NCBI RefSeq assembly: GCF_040719145.1
Contig: NZ_JBFDUZ010000001.1
Span: forward strand, 1,240,001-1,304,000
Length of the DNA stretch: 64,000 nucleotides
Source of the DNA: Paenibacillus sp. JQZ6Y-1
GTDB lineage: Bacteria; Bacillota; Bacilli; Paenibacillales; Paenibacillaceae
Direction: 5' to 3'
The first letter of the stretch is position 1. Each line of letters starts with the position of its first letter. Shown piece after piece: positions 9,945 to 19,657 of the stretch. The position numbers were made by a program, and so were the translations under genes. Under the pieces are notes generated by a model. It searched no databases. It saw only the letters and a list, made by a program, of their open reading frames with translations, and was not told the origin of the DNA.

Positions 9945-11039
9945 ATGTCAGATCTGGGTCGCCAGTTACGGGACGCCCGCCTTGCACGGGGTTTATCGCT
10001 CGATGACGTGCAAGAAATGACCAAAATACGCAAGCGCTACTTGGAGGCCATCGAAGCGGGTGATTTCAAGGTGCTTCCCGGAAGTTTTTACGTTCGGGCT
10101 TTTATCAAAACTTATGCAGAGGCTGTCGGCATTAGCCCGGATGAGCTGCTGCAGGAACATCAGGATGTAGTGCCGGAGCCAGAACCAGAGCCAGTTATGG
10201 AACCAGTCGCTCAACCGCGTAGAGCAGCACGACGCAATGCGGCAGCAGCAGGACGCAGTGGCAAACTGCTGTCTACCATTTTGATGTGGGTATTCCCAAT
10301 TTTGATCCTTGTGCTGGTATGGATTTTTGTTATTAATCAAAATTCCTCACCAAACATTAACGAAAGTGCGAGCGGTCAACAGGAGCAGCCTAACAATACA
10401 TCCGGTACAACGACACCACCAGCAACAGGTGGAAACGGCGGTACTACGCAAACGCCATCCGGTGCAGGTACAGAACAAAATGGTGAATCCACAGGTACAA
10501 CGGAGAATCCAGAAAGCACAGGTACAACCGAAGGAACCGATCCAGAAGCGACGAATGGCGAAACGCCGACAACGGAAACAGGTACAACGGATGCTTCGTC
10601 CACGCCAGTTGTTAGCGAAAGTGGCAAAGAAGGACGCAATACGATTTTCAACGTGAACTATACTGGTTCTGACACATTGAAAGTAAATATTGCAGCCACA
10701 GGACAAAGCTGGCTAGAAGTGTACAAATCTGCTGATTCCAGTGGGGAGCGTCTGTTCTTCAACAATACGGAAAGTGGACAAAACCTGTCTTACGATCTGA
10801 CGGATTCCGGTCTGTACATCAAATCCGGTAATTCGAGAGCAACCAACATTACGATCAATGGTCAGCCGATCACAGATGGTAAAGCAACTTCTCGTATCGT
10901 ACTAAAACTGGTAAAAGAAGCACCGACAACGGATGCAACTTCCGGTACAACCGATGCGACAGGTACGACCGACGGTACGTCCACATCCACGGACAGCACG
11001 GAAGGTACAACCACTGACTCGACATCCAGCAGCAACTGA
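9945..11039 (+). CDS. rodZ: RodZ-type membrane-anchored HTH cell-shape protein
   Basis: 364 aa. An Xre-type helix-turn-helix (HTH_25, about residues 4–72) is followed by a basic stretch, one membrane helix (about 107–128), a long Thr/Gly/Glu/Pro low-complexity linker (about 130–225), a DUF4115-like beta domain (about 230–320) and a second Thr/Ser-rich tail. RodZ links MreB filaments to the elongation machinery. The two low-complexity stretches are built from repeated GT, TEG and TGTT words encoded by ACA/ACG-GGT tracts, which are likely to vary between strains. ATG start after CAGGAGG. The order ymfK–rodZ–pgsA supports ymfM/rodZ. Confidence 0.9.
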   Translation: MSDLGRQLRDARLARGLSLDDVQEMTKIRKRYLEAIEAGDFKVLPGSFYVRAFIKTYAEAVGISPDELLQEHQDVVPEPEPEPVMEPVAQPRRAARRNAAAAGRSGKLLSTILMWVFPILILVLVWIFVINQNSSPNINESASGQQEQPNNTSGTTTPPATGGNGGTTQTPSGAGTEQNGESTGTTENPESTGTTEGTDPEATNGETPTTETGTTDASSTPVVSESGKEGRNTIFNVNYTGSDTLKVNIAATGQSWLEVYKSADSSGERLFFNNTESGQNLSYDLTDSGLYIKSGNSRATNITINGQPITDGKATSRIVLKLVKEAPTTDATSGTTDATGTTDGTSTSTDSTEGTTTDSTSSSN

Positions 11040-11045
11040 TAACAA

Positions 11046-11100
11046 TCGCAAAAGGACATCCCTTATCTCCGCTGCGGCGGAACCGGATGTCCTTTTGCGA
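11046..11100 (+). terminator. Terminator after rodZ
   Basis: Perfect 16-bp inverted repeat (11046–11061 with 11085–11100) with AAAAGG/CCTTTT inside the arms. The loop contains a second GC-rich dyad (CCGCTGCGGCGG). Confidence 0.85.
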
Positions 11101-11272
11101 GTTCATATCCTTTCTGCAATGGATATATTCCTATACACATATGGTTAATAACCATAGACGAGTAAGAGTTGCGCATCATAGCATTATCAGAATGTACTCA
11201 TCAGTATCACCGCTATCGCATTAGACTTGCACACCAATATCACCTATAATTTGACTAAAGGGGGAGACTTCT

Positions 11273-11764
11273 GTGGCTTCTGAAAATTCATTTGATATCG
11301 TATCCAAAATGGATATGCAGGAAATGACCAACGCAATCACTCAAACGGAAAAGGAAATTGGTAGCCGTTTTGATTTTAAAGGCAGCAAAAGTACACTGAC
11401 ACTGGAAAAGGAAACGCTAGTACTGGTGTCGGATGATGATTACAAATTGGGCGCGCTGATCGATGTGTTACAATCCAAAATGGTCAAACGCGGTCTGCCG
11501 ATCAAAAATATCGAGTACGAAAAAGTCGAACCTGCTTCGATGGGGACAGTTCGTCAACGCCTCAAACTGAAACAGGGTATTGATCAAGAGAATGCGAAAA
11601 AAATCAATATTTTGATTCGTGATTCGAAACTAAAAGTGAAAAGCCAGATTCAGGGCGATCAAATCCGCGTCACTGGCAAAAATCGTGATGATCTGCAAGC
11701 CATTATGCAATTGCTCCGTAAAGCGGATCTGCCGCTCGATCTTCAATTTACAAACCTGAAATAA
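11273..11764 (+). CDS. YajQ family nucleotide-binding protein (UPF0234)
   Basis: 163 aa with the two-domain YajQ layout: an N-terminal [13 protein letters not shown]...T.KEI..R(F/Y)DFKGS signature and the C-terminal IRVTGK.RDDLQ..(I/M)..L. Family members bind nucleotides; some bind c-di-GMP and act with transcription factors. The GTG start at 11273 follows AGGGGGAG. It lies between rodZ and pgsA, where B. subtilis has no such gene. No operon partner is evident. Confidence 0.93.
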   Translation: MASENSFDIVSKMDMQEMTNAITQTEKEIGSRFDFKGSKSTLTLEKETLVLVSDDDYKLGALIDVLQSKMVKRGLPIKNIEYEKVEPASMGTVRQRLKLKQGIDQENAKKINILIRDSKLKVKSQIQGDQIRVTGKNRDDLQAIMQLLRKADLPLDLQFTNLK

Positions 11765-11896
11765 CAATGGCATGTAACGGTTTTGTTACAGGGCGGATGG
11801 AGGCTGCACGTTGATGTTGATAAACAAAATACGGTCGGGCGCAGGTACATATAAGCGGCTGAACCATGGTGCTGGAATCAGCGTAGGAGGTACACT

Positions 11897-12487
11897 GTGA
11901 ATCTGCCAAACCAAATCACGATGGCCCGCATTGCGCTTGTGCCGGTCATGATGCTGTTCTTGCTGGTGAATTTTCCTTTTGGCGAGCAGACGCTGCATAT
12001 CGGCAGTTCTTTTCAGGTGAGCTACAATGATCTGATTGCGGCATTCATTTTCATTGTTGCCGCAAGTACGGATGGGATTGACGGGCATATTGCGCGTAGT
12101 CGCAATCTGGTGACCAATCTAGGTAAGCTGCTGGACCCATTGGCAGATAAGCTGCTCGTATCGGCAGCGCTGATCTCGCTTGTGTCGCTCGGTAAATGTG
12201 CAGCGTGGATGGCAATCATTATCATCTTCCGCGAATTTGCTATTACCGGTCTGCGTCAGATTGCACTGTTGGAAGGCTCTGTCGTTGCCGCAAGCAACTG
12301 GGGCAAAGCAAAAACCATCACTCAGATCGTGGCAATTATCGCGCTGATGATTAACAATTTCCCATTTGCATTCATTGGTTTTCCATTTGCCGATATCGCG
12401 ATCTGGGTAGCTACATTAATTACCTTGTATTCCGGTATCGATTATTTCCTCAAAAATAAAAAATTGCTTCATTTTCACAATTCCTGA
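11897..12487 (+). CDS. pgsA: CDP-diacylglycerol–glycerol-3-phosphate 3-phosphatidyltransferase
   Basis: 196 aa integral membrane enzyme. It makes phosphatidylglycerol-phosphate from CDP-diacylglycerol and glycerol-3-phosphate. The CDP-alcohol phosphotransferase signature D-x2-D-G-x2-A-R-x8-G-x3-D-x3-D is complete, starting near residue 59 (DGIDGHIAR ... GKLLDPLADK). Several membrane helices flank it. The GTG start at 11897 follows GTAGGAGG. pgsA–cinA–recA is a widely conserved order in Firmicutes. Confidence 0.96.
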   Translation: MNLPNQITMARIALVPVMMLFLLVNFPFGEQTLHIGSSFQVSYNDLIAAFIFIVAASTDGIDGHIARSRNLVTNLGKLLDPLADKLLVSAALISLVSLGKCAAWMAIIIIFREFAITGLRQIALLEGSVVAASNWGKAKTITQIVAIIALMINNFPFAFIGFPFADIAIWVATLITLYSGIDYFLKNKKLLHFHNS

Positions 12488-12513
12488 TTAATGGTGAGCA
12501 TAAGCTTCCAGCC

Positions 12514-12549
12514 GATGACAACATGGTCTGTCAACAGATCGTTGTCATC
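12514..12549 (+). other. Stable hairpin between pgsA and cinA
   Basis: GATGACAAC (12514–12522) pairs with GTTGTCATC (12541–12549), with an inner TCTGT/ACAGA stem. No T-run follows, so it is not a classical terminator. It may be an RNA processing or stability element in the pgsA–cinA transcript. Confidence 0.55.
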
Positions 12550-12656
12550 TGCACCAGGAAATGAGAAGAAGCAGCAGTGAAGGCAATAGGGAGCGCTCTA
12601 TTGTCTTTTTCTGTGATATATTTCCGCATTATATTCATCTAAGGGAGGATACAATC

Positions 12657-13955
12657 ATGAAAGCCGTCAAAGCAGAAATTATCGCCGTTGGTACTGAGCT
12701 ACTGCTCGGTCAAATTACAAATACGAATGCGCAATACCTGTCTCAGCAACTGTCCTATTTGGGCATTGATGTGTACTACCAGACCGTTGTGGGAGATAAT
12801 TTGAATCGATTGAAGCAGGCAATCGAGCTGGCAAGCAGCCGTGCGGATGTGGTCGTATTTTCCGGCGGAATTGGTCCCACACAGGATGATCTGACCAAAG
12901 ATGCGTTGGGTGAAGTACTAGGACGTTCCCTGCACATTTATCCAGAAGCGATGCAAAAAATCGAGAAGTTCTTTGAGGGACGCGATAAGCCAATGACGGA
13001 AAATAATCGCCGTCAGGCAATCATTCTGGAGCACAGCCACCCACTTGACAACGAAGTCGGTCTTGCCGTGGGTATTGCTATCAGTCAGGACGATAAGCAT
13101 TATGTTGTACTGCCAGGTCCACCGAAGGAATTGAAGCCGATGTTCGAGCAGCAAGCGGTGCCTTGGCTGCTGACAAATGTATTGTCCGGTGAATACCCGA
13201 TCTATTCCAAAATGCTGAAATTTGCAGGTATTGGTGAGTCGGCACTGGAGGATGCGCTACTGGATTTGATTAGTGCTCAAACCGATCCAACGATTGCGCC
13301 TTATGCCAAGGAAGCCGAGGTGACGATTCGTCTCACAACCAAAGCACCGGATGAGAAGCAGGCGATGGAAAAACTGAAGGCGATGGAGGCGGTCATTCGG
13401 GATCGTCTGCCAGATCATATGTATGCTGATCAGGACATTCGTATTGAGCAGCAGATTTTGCAGATGATGACAGGTATGAAATTGACGCTGGCAGCGGCAG
13501 AAAGCTGCACGGGCGGTCTAATTATGGAAAATCTCACCAGAGTACCGGGCAGTGCGCTCGTCTTCATGGGTGGGATCGTATCGTACTCCAACGAAATGAA
13601 GGAGCAACTGCTTCAAATTCCGCATGAGTTGCTGGAAGGCGAGAATGCGCCAGGAGCAGTGAGCGAAGAAGTGGCAGAATTGATGGCGCAGGAAGCGCGT
13701 AAGATTCTGGATACTGATTTTGCCGTTGCCGTAACCGGAGTGGCAGGTCCAGGCTCATCCGAGCGCAAGCCGGTCGGTCTCGTATATGTAGCGCTTGCCG
13801 AACGTAATCGCGATACCCAAGTGTGGCAGCTGAATTTAAAAGGCAACCGCGAAGCAATTCGCATCCGTTCAGCGAAGAGTATCATGTATCGGCTCTGGCT
13901 TCGCCTCAAAGAGCTTCAGGAGGAACAGCTTGGCTTGACAGGTCAAAGAGGATAA
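12657..13955 (+). CDS. cinA: CinA family protein (competence/damage-inducible)
   Basis: 432 aa. The N-terminal MoaB/MogA-like domain (KAEIIAVGTELLLGQ..NTN, GGIGPT.DD.T) is fused to a C-terminal PncC-type domain with the AAAESCTGG motif and the TG.AGPGG-like loop VTGVAGPGS. PncC converts nicotinamide mononucleotide to nicotinic acid mononucleotide; the N-terminal domain can act as ADP-ribose pyrophosphatase in related proteins. The start is ATG 12657 after AAGGGAGG; an in-frame ATG at 12561 would add about 32 residues with no similarity. Upstream of recA, as in many Firmicutes. Confidence 0.93.
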   Translation: MKAVKAEIIAVGTELLLGQITNTNAQYLSQQLSYLGIDVYYQTVVGDNLNRLKQAIELASSRADVVVFSGGIGPTQDDLTKDALGEVLGRSLHIYPEAMQKIEKFFEGRDKPMTENNRRQAIILEHSHPLDNEVGLAVGIAISQDDKHYVVLPGPPKELKPMFEQQAVPWLLTNVLSGEYPIYSKMLKFAGIGESALEDALLDLISAQTDPTIAPYAKEAEVTIRLTTKAPDEKQAMEKLKAMEAVIRDRLPDHMYADQDIRIEQQILQMMTGMKLTLAAAESCTGGLIMENLTRVPGSALVFMGGIVSYSNEMKEQLLQIPHELLEGENAPGAVSEEVAELMAQEARKILDTDFAVAVTGVAGPGSSERKPVGLVYVALAERNRDTQVWQLNLKGNREAIRIRSAKSIMYRLWLRLKELQEEQLGLTGQRG

Positions 13956-14025
13956 ACGTCCATTACAGACAGTCTACGGGCTTGCAGATCCTATATAGCT
14001 ATGCTATGATCACTCTAGCCGGAAG

Positions 14026-14056
14026 AACCGCAGCAAACCTTTGCTGCGGTTTTTTG
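14026..14056 (+). terminator. Terminator after cinA
   Basis: AACCGCAGCAAA (14026–14037), a 2-nt loop, the complement (14040–14051) and TTTTTT. It isolates recA from cinA. Confidence 0.92.
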
Positions 14057-14186
14057 TTTCATATGGGATAAAAACATGTAATTCTTACATAACGGCCGCA
14101 CAAAACAGTTCAAAAAAGTTGCCATTTTGTATTGCGTTCACAATTTACAAAATTTGGTATATAACGAATGGAGGGCTGCAAAAAGA

Positions 14187-14237
14187 CGAATATATGTTCG
14201 AAAAAAGCTTGGCAAAATGCGAAAATTGCAGTATAAT
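14187..14237 (+). promoter_or_regulatory. recA promoter with LexA/DinR box
   Basis: TTGGCA (14209–14214), 17-nt spacer, TATAAT (14232–14237) is a near-consensus sigma-A promoter. Just upstream, CGAATATATGTTCG (14187–14200) matches the Gram-positive SOS box CGAAC-N4-GTTCG at 9 of 10 fixed positions. LexA bound there would touch the upstream edge of the promoter. Confidence 0.85.
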
Positions 14238-14270
14238 TAGTTTATAAACATTGAGAAGGATGTGAGCTGA

Positions 14271-15338
14271 TTGTCAGATCGTCGTGCTGCGCTGGATATG
14301 GCGCTTCGTCAAATAGAGAAACAATTCGGTAAAGGTTCCGTTATGAAACTCGGGGAATCTACGCATATGCAAGTTGAAGTTGTACCAAGTGGATCGATTG
14401 CTCTGGATATTGCTTTGGGAACAGGCGGAATGCCAAGAGGTCGGATCGTTGAAATATATGGACCTGAATCTTCAGGTAAAACTACCGTTGCTCTGCACGC
14501 TGTTGCAGAAGTACAAAAAGCTGGCGGTCAAGCAGCATTTATTGATGCTGAGCACGCGCTGGACCCGCAATATGCTAAAAACCTGGGCGTAAACATCGAT
14601 GAGCTGCTGCTTTCCCAACCGGATACGGGTGAACAAGGTCTGGAAATCGCTGAAGCTCTCGTACGCAGTGGTGCAGTCGACATTATCGTTATCGACTCTG
14701 TAGCGGCACTGGTGCCAAAAGCAGAGATCGAAGGCGAAATGGGTGATTCCCACGTCGGTTTGCAAGCACGTCTGATGTCGCAGGCATTGCGCAAACTGTC
14801 TGGTGCAATCAGCAAATCGAAAACAATTACAATCTTCATCAACCAGCTGCGTGAAAAAGTCGGCGTTATGTTCGGTAACCCGGAAACAACACCAGGCGGT
14901 CGTGCCTTGAAGTTCTACTCTACGGTACGTCTTGATGTGCGTCGTATTGAAGCTATCAAAAACGGTAACGATATCGTCGGTAACCGTACACGTATCAAAG
15001 TTGTGAAAAACAAAGTGGCACCTCCATTTAAACAAGCAGAGATCGACATCATGTATGGTGAAGGTATCTCCAAAGAAGGTAGCTTGATCGATATCGGTAC
15101 GGAAAAAGATATCGTTAATAAAAGTGGTGCTTGGTATTCGTATGATGGCGAACGTATGGGTCAAGGTAGAGAGAATGCGAAGCAGTTCCTGAAAGAAAAT
15201 CCGCAAATCTCCCTCGTGATCGAAAACAGAATTCGCGAACTGAGCAACCTGAGTACGTTGGTGGAATCTCCTTCGGATGATCAAAAACGCAAAGAAGAAC
15301 TCGAAGAACAAGAACTGTTCTCGGAAGCAACTGAGTAA
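14271..15338 (+). CDS. recA: Recombinase RecA
   Basis: 355 aa, family length. It forms the nucleoprotein filament for homologous recombination and triggers LexA self-cleavage. Walker [10 protein letters not shown] is at residues 64–72, followed by [10 protein letters not shown], the L2 loop [22 protein letters not shown] and an acidic C-terminus. The TTG start at 14271 follows AAGGATGTGA. An SOS box upstream predicts damage induction. Confidence 0.99.
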   Translation: MSDRRAALDMALRQIEKQFGKGSVMKLGESTHMQVEVVPSGSIALDIALGTGGMPRGRIVEIYGPESSGKTTVALHAVAEVQKAGGQAAFIDAEHALDPQYAKNLGVNIDELLLSQPDTGEQGLEIAEALVRSGAVDIIVIDSVAALVPKAEIEGEMGDSHVGLQARLMSQALRKLSGAISKSKTITIFINQLREKVGVMFGNPETTPGGRALKFYSTVRLDVRRIEAIKNGNDIVGNRTRIKVVKNKVAPPFKQAEIDIMYGEGISKEGSLIDIGTEKDIVNKSGAWYSYDGERMGQGRENAKQFLKENPQISLVIENRIRELSNLSTLVESPSDDQKRKEELEEQELFSEATE

Positions 15339-15430
15339 TGTAGTCATTGCAGGTTCTGTTATCTGGATATTTCGGATAGAGCAAATCAATACAGCCAATC
15401 ACCGGTTTGTGCCAGCATTCCGGTGATGTT

Positions 15431-15468
15431 AAGCGCCTGTAACGTATATTACGTTCAGGCGCTTTTTG
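15431..15468 (+). terminator. Terminator after recA
   Basis: AAGCGCCTG-t-AACGT paired with ACGTT-CAGGCGCTT, then TTTTTG. Confidence 0.9.
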
Positions 15469-15519
15469 ATATGCAAGAGATAGGCAAGTCAATCTGCATT
15501 GGAGAAGGGAACTACAACG

Positions 15520-16311
15520 ATGAATAACTTTAGATCTTTTCGCAAATCATCCCGCAAGTCTTCTCGTTCACAGCAAGCTGAAACGAATGAACAACCCAAT
15601 GACTGGGAATCAGAAGAAGAAGAACTCGATCAAAAAGCGGATCGATTGGACGATTTTCCCGATAATGGTGAATTGGAGATCATTTCCGTTGAGCCGGTAC
15701 GCTGGCCAAGGTTTCATTATCGGTTAACGTTTGGCGAGTTGAACCTAATCGTGCATGAAGATGTAATGATCAAATATCGTATGCTCAAAGGCTATTCATT
15801 TACAAAAGATGCCTTGCAGGAAATTATGGCAGCGAACGAACTACAGGCAGCGTATGCGTCCTCTGTCAATTATCTGAGCTATCGTTCACGAACACGTACA
15901 GAAGTAGCACGCAAATTGCGAGAAAAAGAATACGAGAGCCATGTAATCGAAGCGACACTAGAACGGTTAGAGCAAGAAAAGCTAATCGACGATGGATTAT
16001 TTGCTCAGCAATGGGCAAAACAGCGTGTGCGTACACAGAAAAAAGGCAAAGTGTGGATTAGACAAGAACTTCGGCAAAAAGGTGTAGATCAGGAGCAAAT
16101 TGAACAAGCGCTTGGTGATATTGACGAGGATGAAGAATTGAACAGTGCTGTCCTTATGGCGCAGAAGAAATGGAATAGTACATCCGGTCAGTGGCTGGAT
16201 AAAAAACGTAAAACGATGGCGTATTTAATGCGTCGTGGATATTCCTCTGATCTGATTCGTCGTGCGTTAGCTCAAGTGGAGCAGAAGCAAGATGAAGATG
16301 AGGAAGAGTAA
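15520..16311 (+). CDS. recX: Regulatory protein RecX
   Basis: 263 aa. RecX binds RecA filaments and modulates recombination. A charged N-terminal extension (about 1–85) is followed by three-helix RecX repeats with the SYRSRTRTEVARKL..KEY and ERL..EKLIDDGLFAQQW signatures. The ATG at 15520 has GGAGAAGGGA 9 nt upstream; an in-frame TTG at 15499 lies before that site and is unlikely. It lies directly after recA, whereas B. subtilis keeps recX elsewhere; a terminator lies between the two genes. Confidence 0.9.
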   Translation: MNNFRSFRKSSRKSSRSQQAETNEQPNDWESEEEELDQKADRLDDFPDNGELEIISVEPVRWPRFHYRLTFGELNLIVHEDVMIKYRMLKGYSFTKDALQEIMAANELQAAYASSVNYLSYRSRTRTEVARKLREKEYESHVIEATLERLEQEKLIDDGLFAQQWAKQRVRTQKKGKVWIRQELRQKGVDQEQIEQALGDIDEDEELNSAVLMAQKKWNSTSGQWLDKKRKTMAYLMRRGYSSDLIRRALAQVEQKQDEDEEE

Positions 16312-16945
16312 TACCGTTATAACCAAAGGAAATACATGCAAAAGGCAATGAGAGGTACTTTCAACAATATAGGTCATTCATTTATAGCTTACTCATATAC
16401 TATTCCTATTCTATTAGCATCAAGTGTCTGATTTGGAACAAAATCTGCATTTTGAACACGATATAACAAAAGGGAACTGGACAACTATTGTCCAATATTA
16501 AAGAAAGTAAGCTGTTTTGCACACTGGGGCGGATTCATAATGTTGTTATCTTTGTGCAGATAGTAAAAATCGGAGCAACACAATAATAACGAAATCAACT
16601 GTTTTTGCTTTTACAGCGGCATATATACGTTGTTACAAAGCAAGTGTACAGACAGAAATGCCAATTGCTTGACAATGTCTTTTGGCAAATAATAAAATGG
16701 ATGTGTACAGTTTGTCATTTTTGCGTCATTTTTAGCTTATTGACACCCGGTGATGCAATGCAGACAGACTGTTGCACAAAGGCTTGAACAATGAAAATGT
16801 TTATCTCCCTTGAACAGGGAATTGGCACATGTACCCGCATGGGCGATGAAAGAGATTGTAAAGGGATGAAGCATTGCATTACCAATCAACAATGGTGGTA
16901 GTTCCCAAGGAATACCTTGGAGGAATCAGCGAGGAGGTGAACAGA
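16312..16945 (+). promoter_or_regulatory. recX–rny intergenic region with rny promoter
   Basis: 634 bp without a convincing gene. The best promoter is TTGACA (16669–16674), 18-nt spacer, TAAAAT (16693–16698), giving a leader of about 240 nt before rny. A second TTGACA at 16740–16745 lacks a -10. A short CTCCCTTGAACAGGGA hairpin (16806–16821) lies in the leader. The long leader could carry RNase Y autoregulation, but no known element was recognised. Confidence 0.55.
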
Positions 16946-18487
16946 ATGGGTTATCTCTGGATCATAATTCTCGTTGTTGCCGCATTATTCTTTGGGTTCG
17001 TGATCGGATATTTTATTCGCAAATCTCTTGCAGAAGCTAAAATTTCCAGTGCAGAAACTGCTGCCGCGCAAATCGTGGAAAATGCAAAAAAAGAAGCAGA
17101 AGCACTGAAAAAAGAAACAGTTCTGGAAGCAAAAGACGAAATCCACAAATTCAGAGCTGAAGCTGAAAAAGACATTCGTGAACGTCGGAATGAAAATCAA
17201 CGGCTGGAAAGACGATTGTTGCAAAAGGAAGAGTCGCTGGATAAAAAGCTGGAATCACTGGAACGCAAAGAAGAACAAGTGGCTAACAAAGAGAAACGTA
17301 TCGAAGAGACACAGCAACAAATCGAACAGCTCTATAGCAGCCAAGTAGCAGAATTGGAGCGTATCTCCAATCTGACCATGGAAGATGCACGCAGCATTAT
17401 CCTGAGCAATGTTGAGCAGGAAGTGCGTCATGAGACTGCACAATTAATCAAAGATATCGAACAACAGGCGAAAAACGAAGCGGACAAAAAGTCGCGTGAA
17501 ATCATCACACTTGCGATTCAGCGTTGTGCGGCGGATCACGTGGCAGAGACAACCGTTTCTGTTGTCACCTTGCCTAATGAAGAGATGAAAGGCCGGATTA
17601 TCGGTCGTGAAGGCCGTAACATCCGGGCACTGGAAACATTGACAGGTATCGATCTGATCATCGATGATACACCGGAAGCGGTTATTCTATCTGGCTTTGA
17701 TCCGATTCGTCGTGAAATTGCTCGTACTGCACTGGAGAAACTGGTGGCTGACGGACGTATTCACCCGGCACGTATCGAAGAAATGGTGGACAAATCCCGC
17801 CGCGAAGTGGACGAGCGTATCCGCGAATACGGAGAGCAATCCACATTCGAAGTTGGTGTACACGGTTTACATCCAGACCTGATCAAAATTCTGGGACGAC
17901 TCAAATTCCGTACCAGTTATGGTCAAAACGTGCTGAAGCACTCCATGGAGGTCGCTTACCTTACTGGTTTGATGGCCGCTGAACTGGGTCAAGACATTAC
18001 GCTTGCTAAACGCGCAGGTTTGCTGCACGATATTGGTAAAGCGCTTGACCACGAAGTGGAAGGTTCTCACGTAGAGATCGGTGTCGAACTGGCGAAGAAA
18101 TACAAAGAGCATCCGGTCGTTATCAACAGTATCGCGTCTCACCACGGCGATACCGAGGCGACTTCGATTATCGCGATGCTGGTTGGCGCTGCGGACGCAT
18201 TGTCTGCTGCTAGACCAGGAGCGAGACGCGAGACGCTGGAAACGTACATCCGTCGTCTGGAAAAGCTCGAGGAAATCTCGGAATCGTTCGATGGCGTCGA
18301 AAAATCGTATGCGATTCAAGCCGGACGCGAAATTCGCGTTATGGTTCAACCGGATAAGATTGATGATGCAGACAGTTTCCGACTGGCACGTGACATCACG
18401 AAAACGATTGAGAATGAACTGGATTATCCAGGGCATATCAAAGTTACCGTTATCCGTGAAACACGGGCGGTCGATTACGCAAAATAA
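16946..18487 (+). CDS. rny: Ribonuclease Y
   Basis: 513 aa endoribonuclease that starts bulk mRNA decay at the membrane. It has an N-terminal membrane helix ([21 protein letters not shown] shortened, about 3–22), a long Glu/Lys-rich coiled coil (about 30–195), a KH domain ([15 protein letters not shown], near 215) and an HD domain with [12 protein letters not shown]. The start is ATG 16946 after GAGGAGGTGA; the longer in-frame ATG at 16874 has no ribosome site. rny–ymdB order as in B. subtilis. A terminator follows, so ymdB may be partly insulated. Confidence 0.97.
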   Translation: MGYLWIIILVVAALFFGFVIGYFIRKSLAEAKISSAETAAAQIVENAKKEAEALKKETVLEAKDEIHKFRAEAEKDIRERRNENQRLERRLLQKEESLDKKLESLERKEEQVANKEKRIEETQQQIEQLYSSQVAELERISNLTMEDARSIILSNVEQEVRHETAQLIKDIEQQAKNEADKKSREIITLAIQRCAADHVAETTVSVVTLPNEEMKGRIIGREGRNIRALETLTGIDLIIDDTPEAVILSGFDPIRREIARTALEKLVADGRIHPARIEEMVDKSRREVDERIREYGEQSTFEVGVHGLHPDLIKILGRLKFRTSYGQNVLKHSMEVAYLTGLMAAELGQDITLAKRAGLLHDIGKALDHEVEGSHVEIGVELAKKYKEHPVVINSIASHHGDTEATSIIAMLVGAADALSAARPGARRETLETYIRRLEKLEEISESFDGVEKSYAIQAGREIRVMVQPDKIDDADSFRLARDITKTIENELDYPGHIKVTVIRETRAVDYAK

Positions 18488-18497
18488 AGAAGCTGCG

Positions 18498-18527
18498 AAA
18501 AGTGACCTGGATAACGGGTCACTTTTT
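18498..18527 (+). terminator. Terminator or attenuator between rny and ymdB
   Basis: AAAAGTGACC paired with GGTCACTTTTT, 9-nt loop. It ends only about 26 nt before the ymdB start, so read-through probably supplies ymdB. Confidence 0.85.
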
Positions 18528-18553
18528 GCATATGAAGACGGAGGAGAATCATC

Positions 18554-19348
18554 ATTAAAGTCATTTTTATTGGAGATATTGTTGGTAGTACAGGACGCAG
18601 AGCGATTAAAGCAAGCCTTCCAAGGTTAAAATCAAAGTATAACCCGGATATCATCATAGCGAACGCGGAGAATTCGGCTTCTGGCAGAGGTTTGACACGT
18701 AAGATTGCCAATGAGCTGTTTGAGCAAGGCATTCACGGGATTACGATGGGGAACCATACATGGGATAATAAAGAAATTTTCGATTTTATTGATGATGAGC
18801 AGCGCATGGTTCGTCCAGCGAATTTCCCTCCTGATACACCGGGACGTGGATACACCATTATCAAAAATGGTGGCAAGCAGCTGGCAATCATCAATTTGCA
18901 GGGTCGCACCTTCTTGCCTGCGATTGACTGTCCGTTCCGCAAAGTGGACGAGATCATGGATGAGCTGAAAGGCAAAACCAACGCGATTCTGGTCGATTTT
19001 CATGCGGAAGCAACGTCTGAGAAAATCGCGATGGGCTGGCATCTAGAAGGACGTGCGTCGATGGTCGTTGGTACCCATACTCACGTTCAAAGTAATGACG
19101 ATACTATTCTGCCTGGCGGTACGGCTTATCAGACGGATGTAGGTATGGTCGGTTCGCGTGAAGGTGTGCTTGGCATGGAGAAGGAAGCAGTACTGTATAA
19201 GTTCCAAACCCAGCTTCCTGCACGTTTTCAAGTCTGTGAGGGCAAATGGCATTTTCATGCGGTATTCGTAGACATTGACGATCAGACGGGCAAAGCGAAA
19301 AAAATCGAAAAAATACGCATGTACGAAGACGAATGGCATATGGATTAA
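18554..19348 (+). CDS. ymdB: YmdB metallophosphodiesterase, non-AUG (ATT) start
   Basis: 264 aa if read from ATT 18554. YmdB is a 2',3'-cyclic-nucleotide phosphodiesterase affecting biofilm and sporulation decisions. The metal ligands of the calcineurin-like fold are all present: GD at 7–8, NAEN, GNHTWD, DFHAEAT and GTHTHVQ. The frame opens after TGA 18533 and contains no ATG, GTG or TTG before the conserved KVIFIGDIVGS. Only ATC-ATC-ATT precede it, with GGAGGAG (18540–18546) 7 nt before the ATT. The first ordinary start codon (TTG near 18689) would delete the first metal site. Initiation at ATT, as in infC, is therefore the best reading; a sequencing error is the alternative. Confidence 0.9.
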   Translation: MKVIFIGDIVGSTGRRAIKASLPRLKSKYNPDIIIANAENSASGRGLTRKIANELFEQGIHGITMGNHTWDNKEIFDFIDDEQRMVRPANFPPDTPGRGYTIIKNGGKQLAIINLQGRTFLPAIDCPFRKVDEIMDELKGKTNAILVDFHAEATSEKIAMGWHLEGRASMVVGTHTHVQSNDDTILPGGTAYQTDVGMVGSREGVLGMEKEAVLYKFQTQLPARFQVCEGKWHFHAVFVDIDDQTGKAKKIEKIRMYEDEWHMD

Positions 19349-19362
19349 TTATAATGGATGCT

Positions 19363-19388
19363 GGGATCAACAGAACTCTTTGTGATCC
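19363..19388 (+). terminator. Weak terminator-like hairpin after ymdB
   Basis: GGGATCA/TGATCCC, 12-nt loop, no T-run. Confidence 0.4.
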
Positions 19389-19561
19389 CACCTTGCAGCG
19401 AGCGGTATTAGCGTCGCTGTAGAGGGCATTCTTGTATGATGATCTTTCGTTCAACAACGGCGCCCCATCATCCTGGCGAAGAGAATAGACAATATAATGA
19501 TTCGGACAATATGCGGTCTGAAAATATATTTGTCCATTACGCAATGTTCAGCTCAAAAAAA

Positions 19562-19588
19562 GAAGGAAACGAAAACAAATCCTCGAAT
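19562..19588 (+). promoter_or_regulatory. Candidate sigma-H promoter of spoVS
   Basis: GAAGGAAAC (19562–19570), 11-nt spacer, CTCGAAT (19582–19588), compared with the sigma-H pattern RnAGGAwWW–N11-12–RnnGAAT. spoVS is sigma-H dependent in B. subtilis, which supports the match. Confidence 0.6.
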
Positions 19589-19657
19589 ACTAACTAGACG
19601 CAATTCCGATCATTTTTGAAGCTAAGCCATCATTCATTCCTAGGGGAGGTACTTAAC

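Noticed and set aside
14472-15398. 308-codon open frame antisense to recA
   Set aside because: It is the complement of a highly conserved gene; composition (Phe/Cys/His rich) and lack of a ribosome site mark it as a shadow.
16740-16745. Second TTGACA before rny
   Set aside because: No acceptable -10 hexamer at 16–18 nt.
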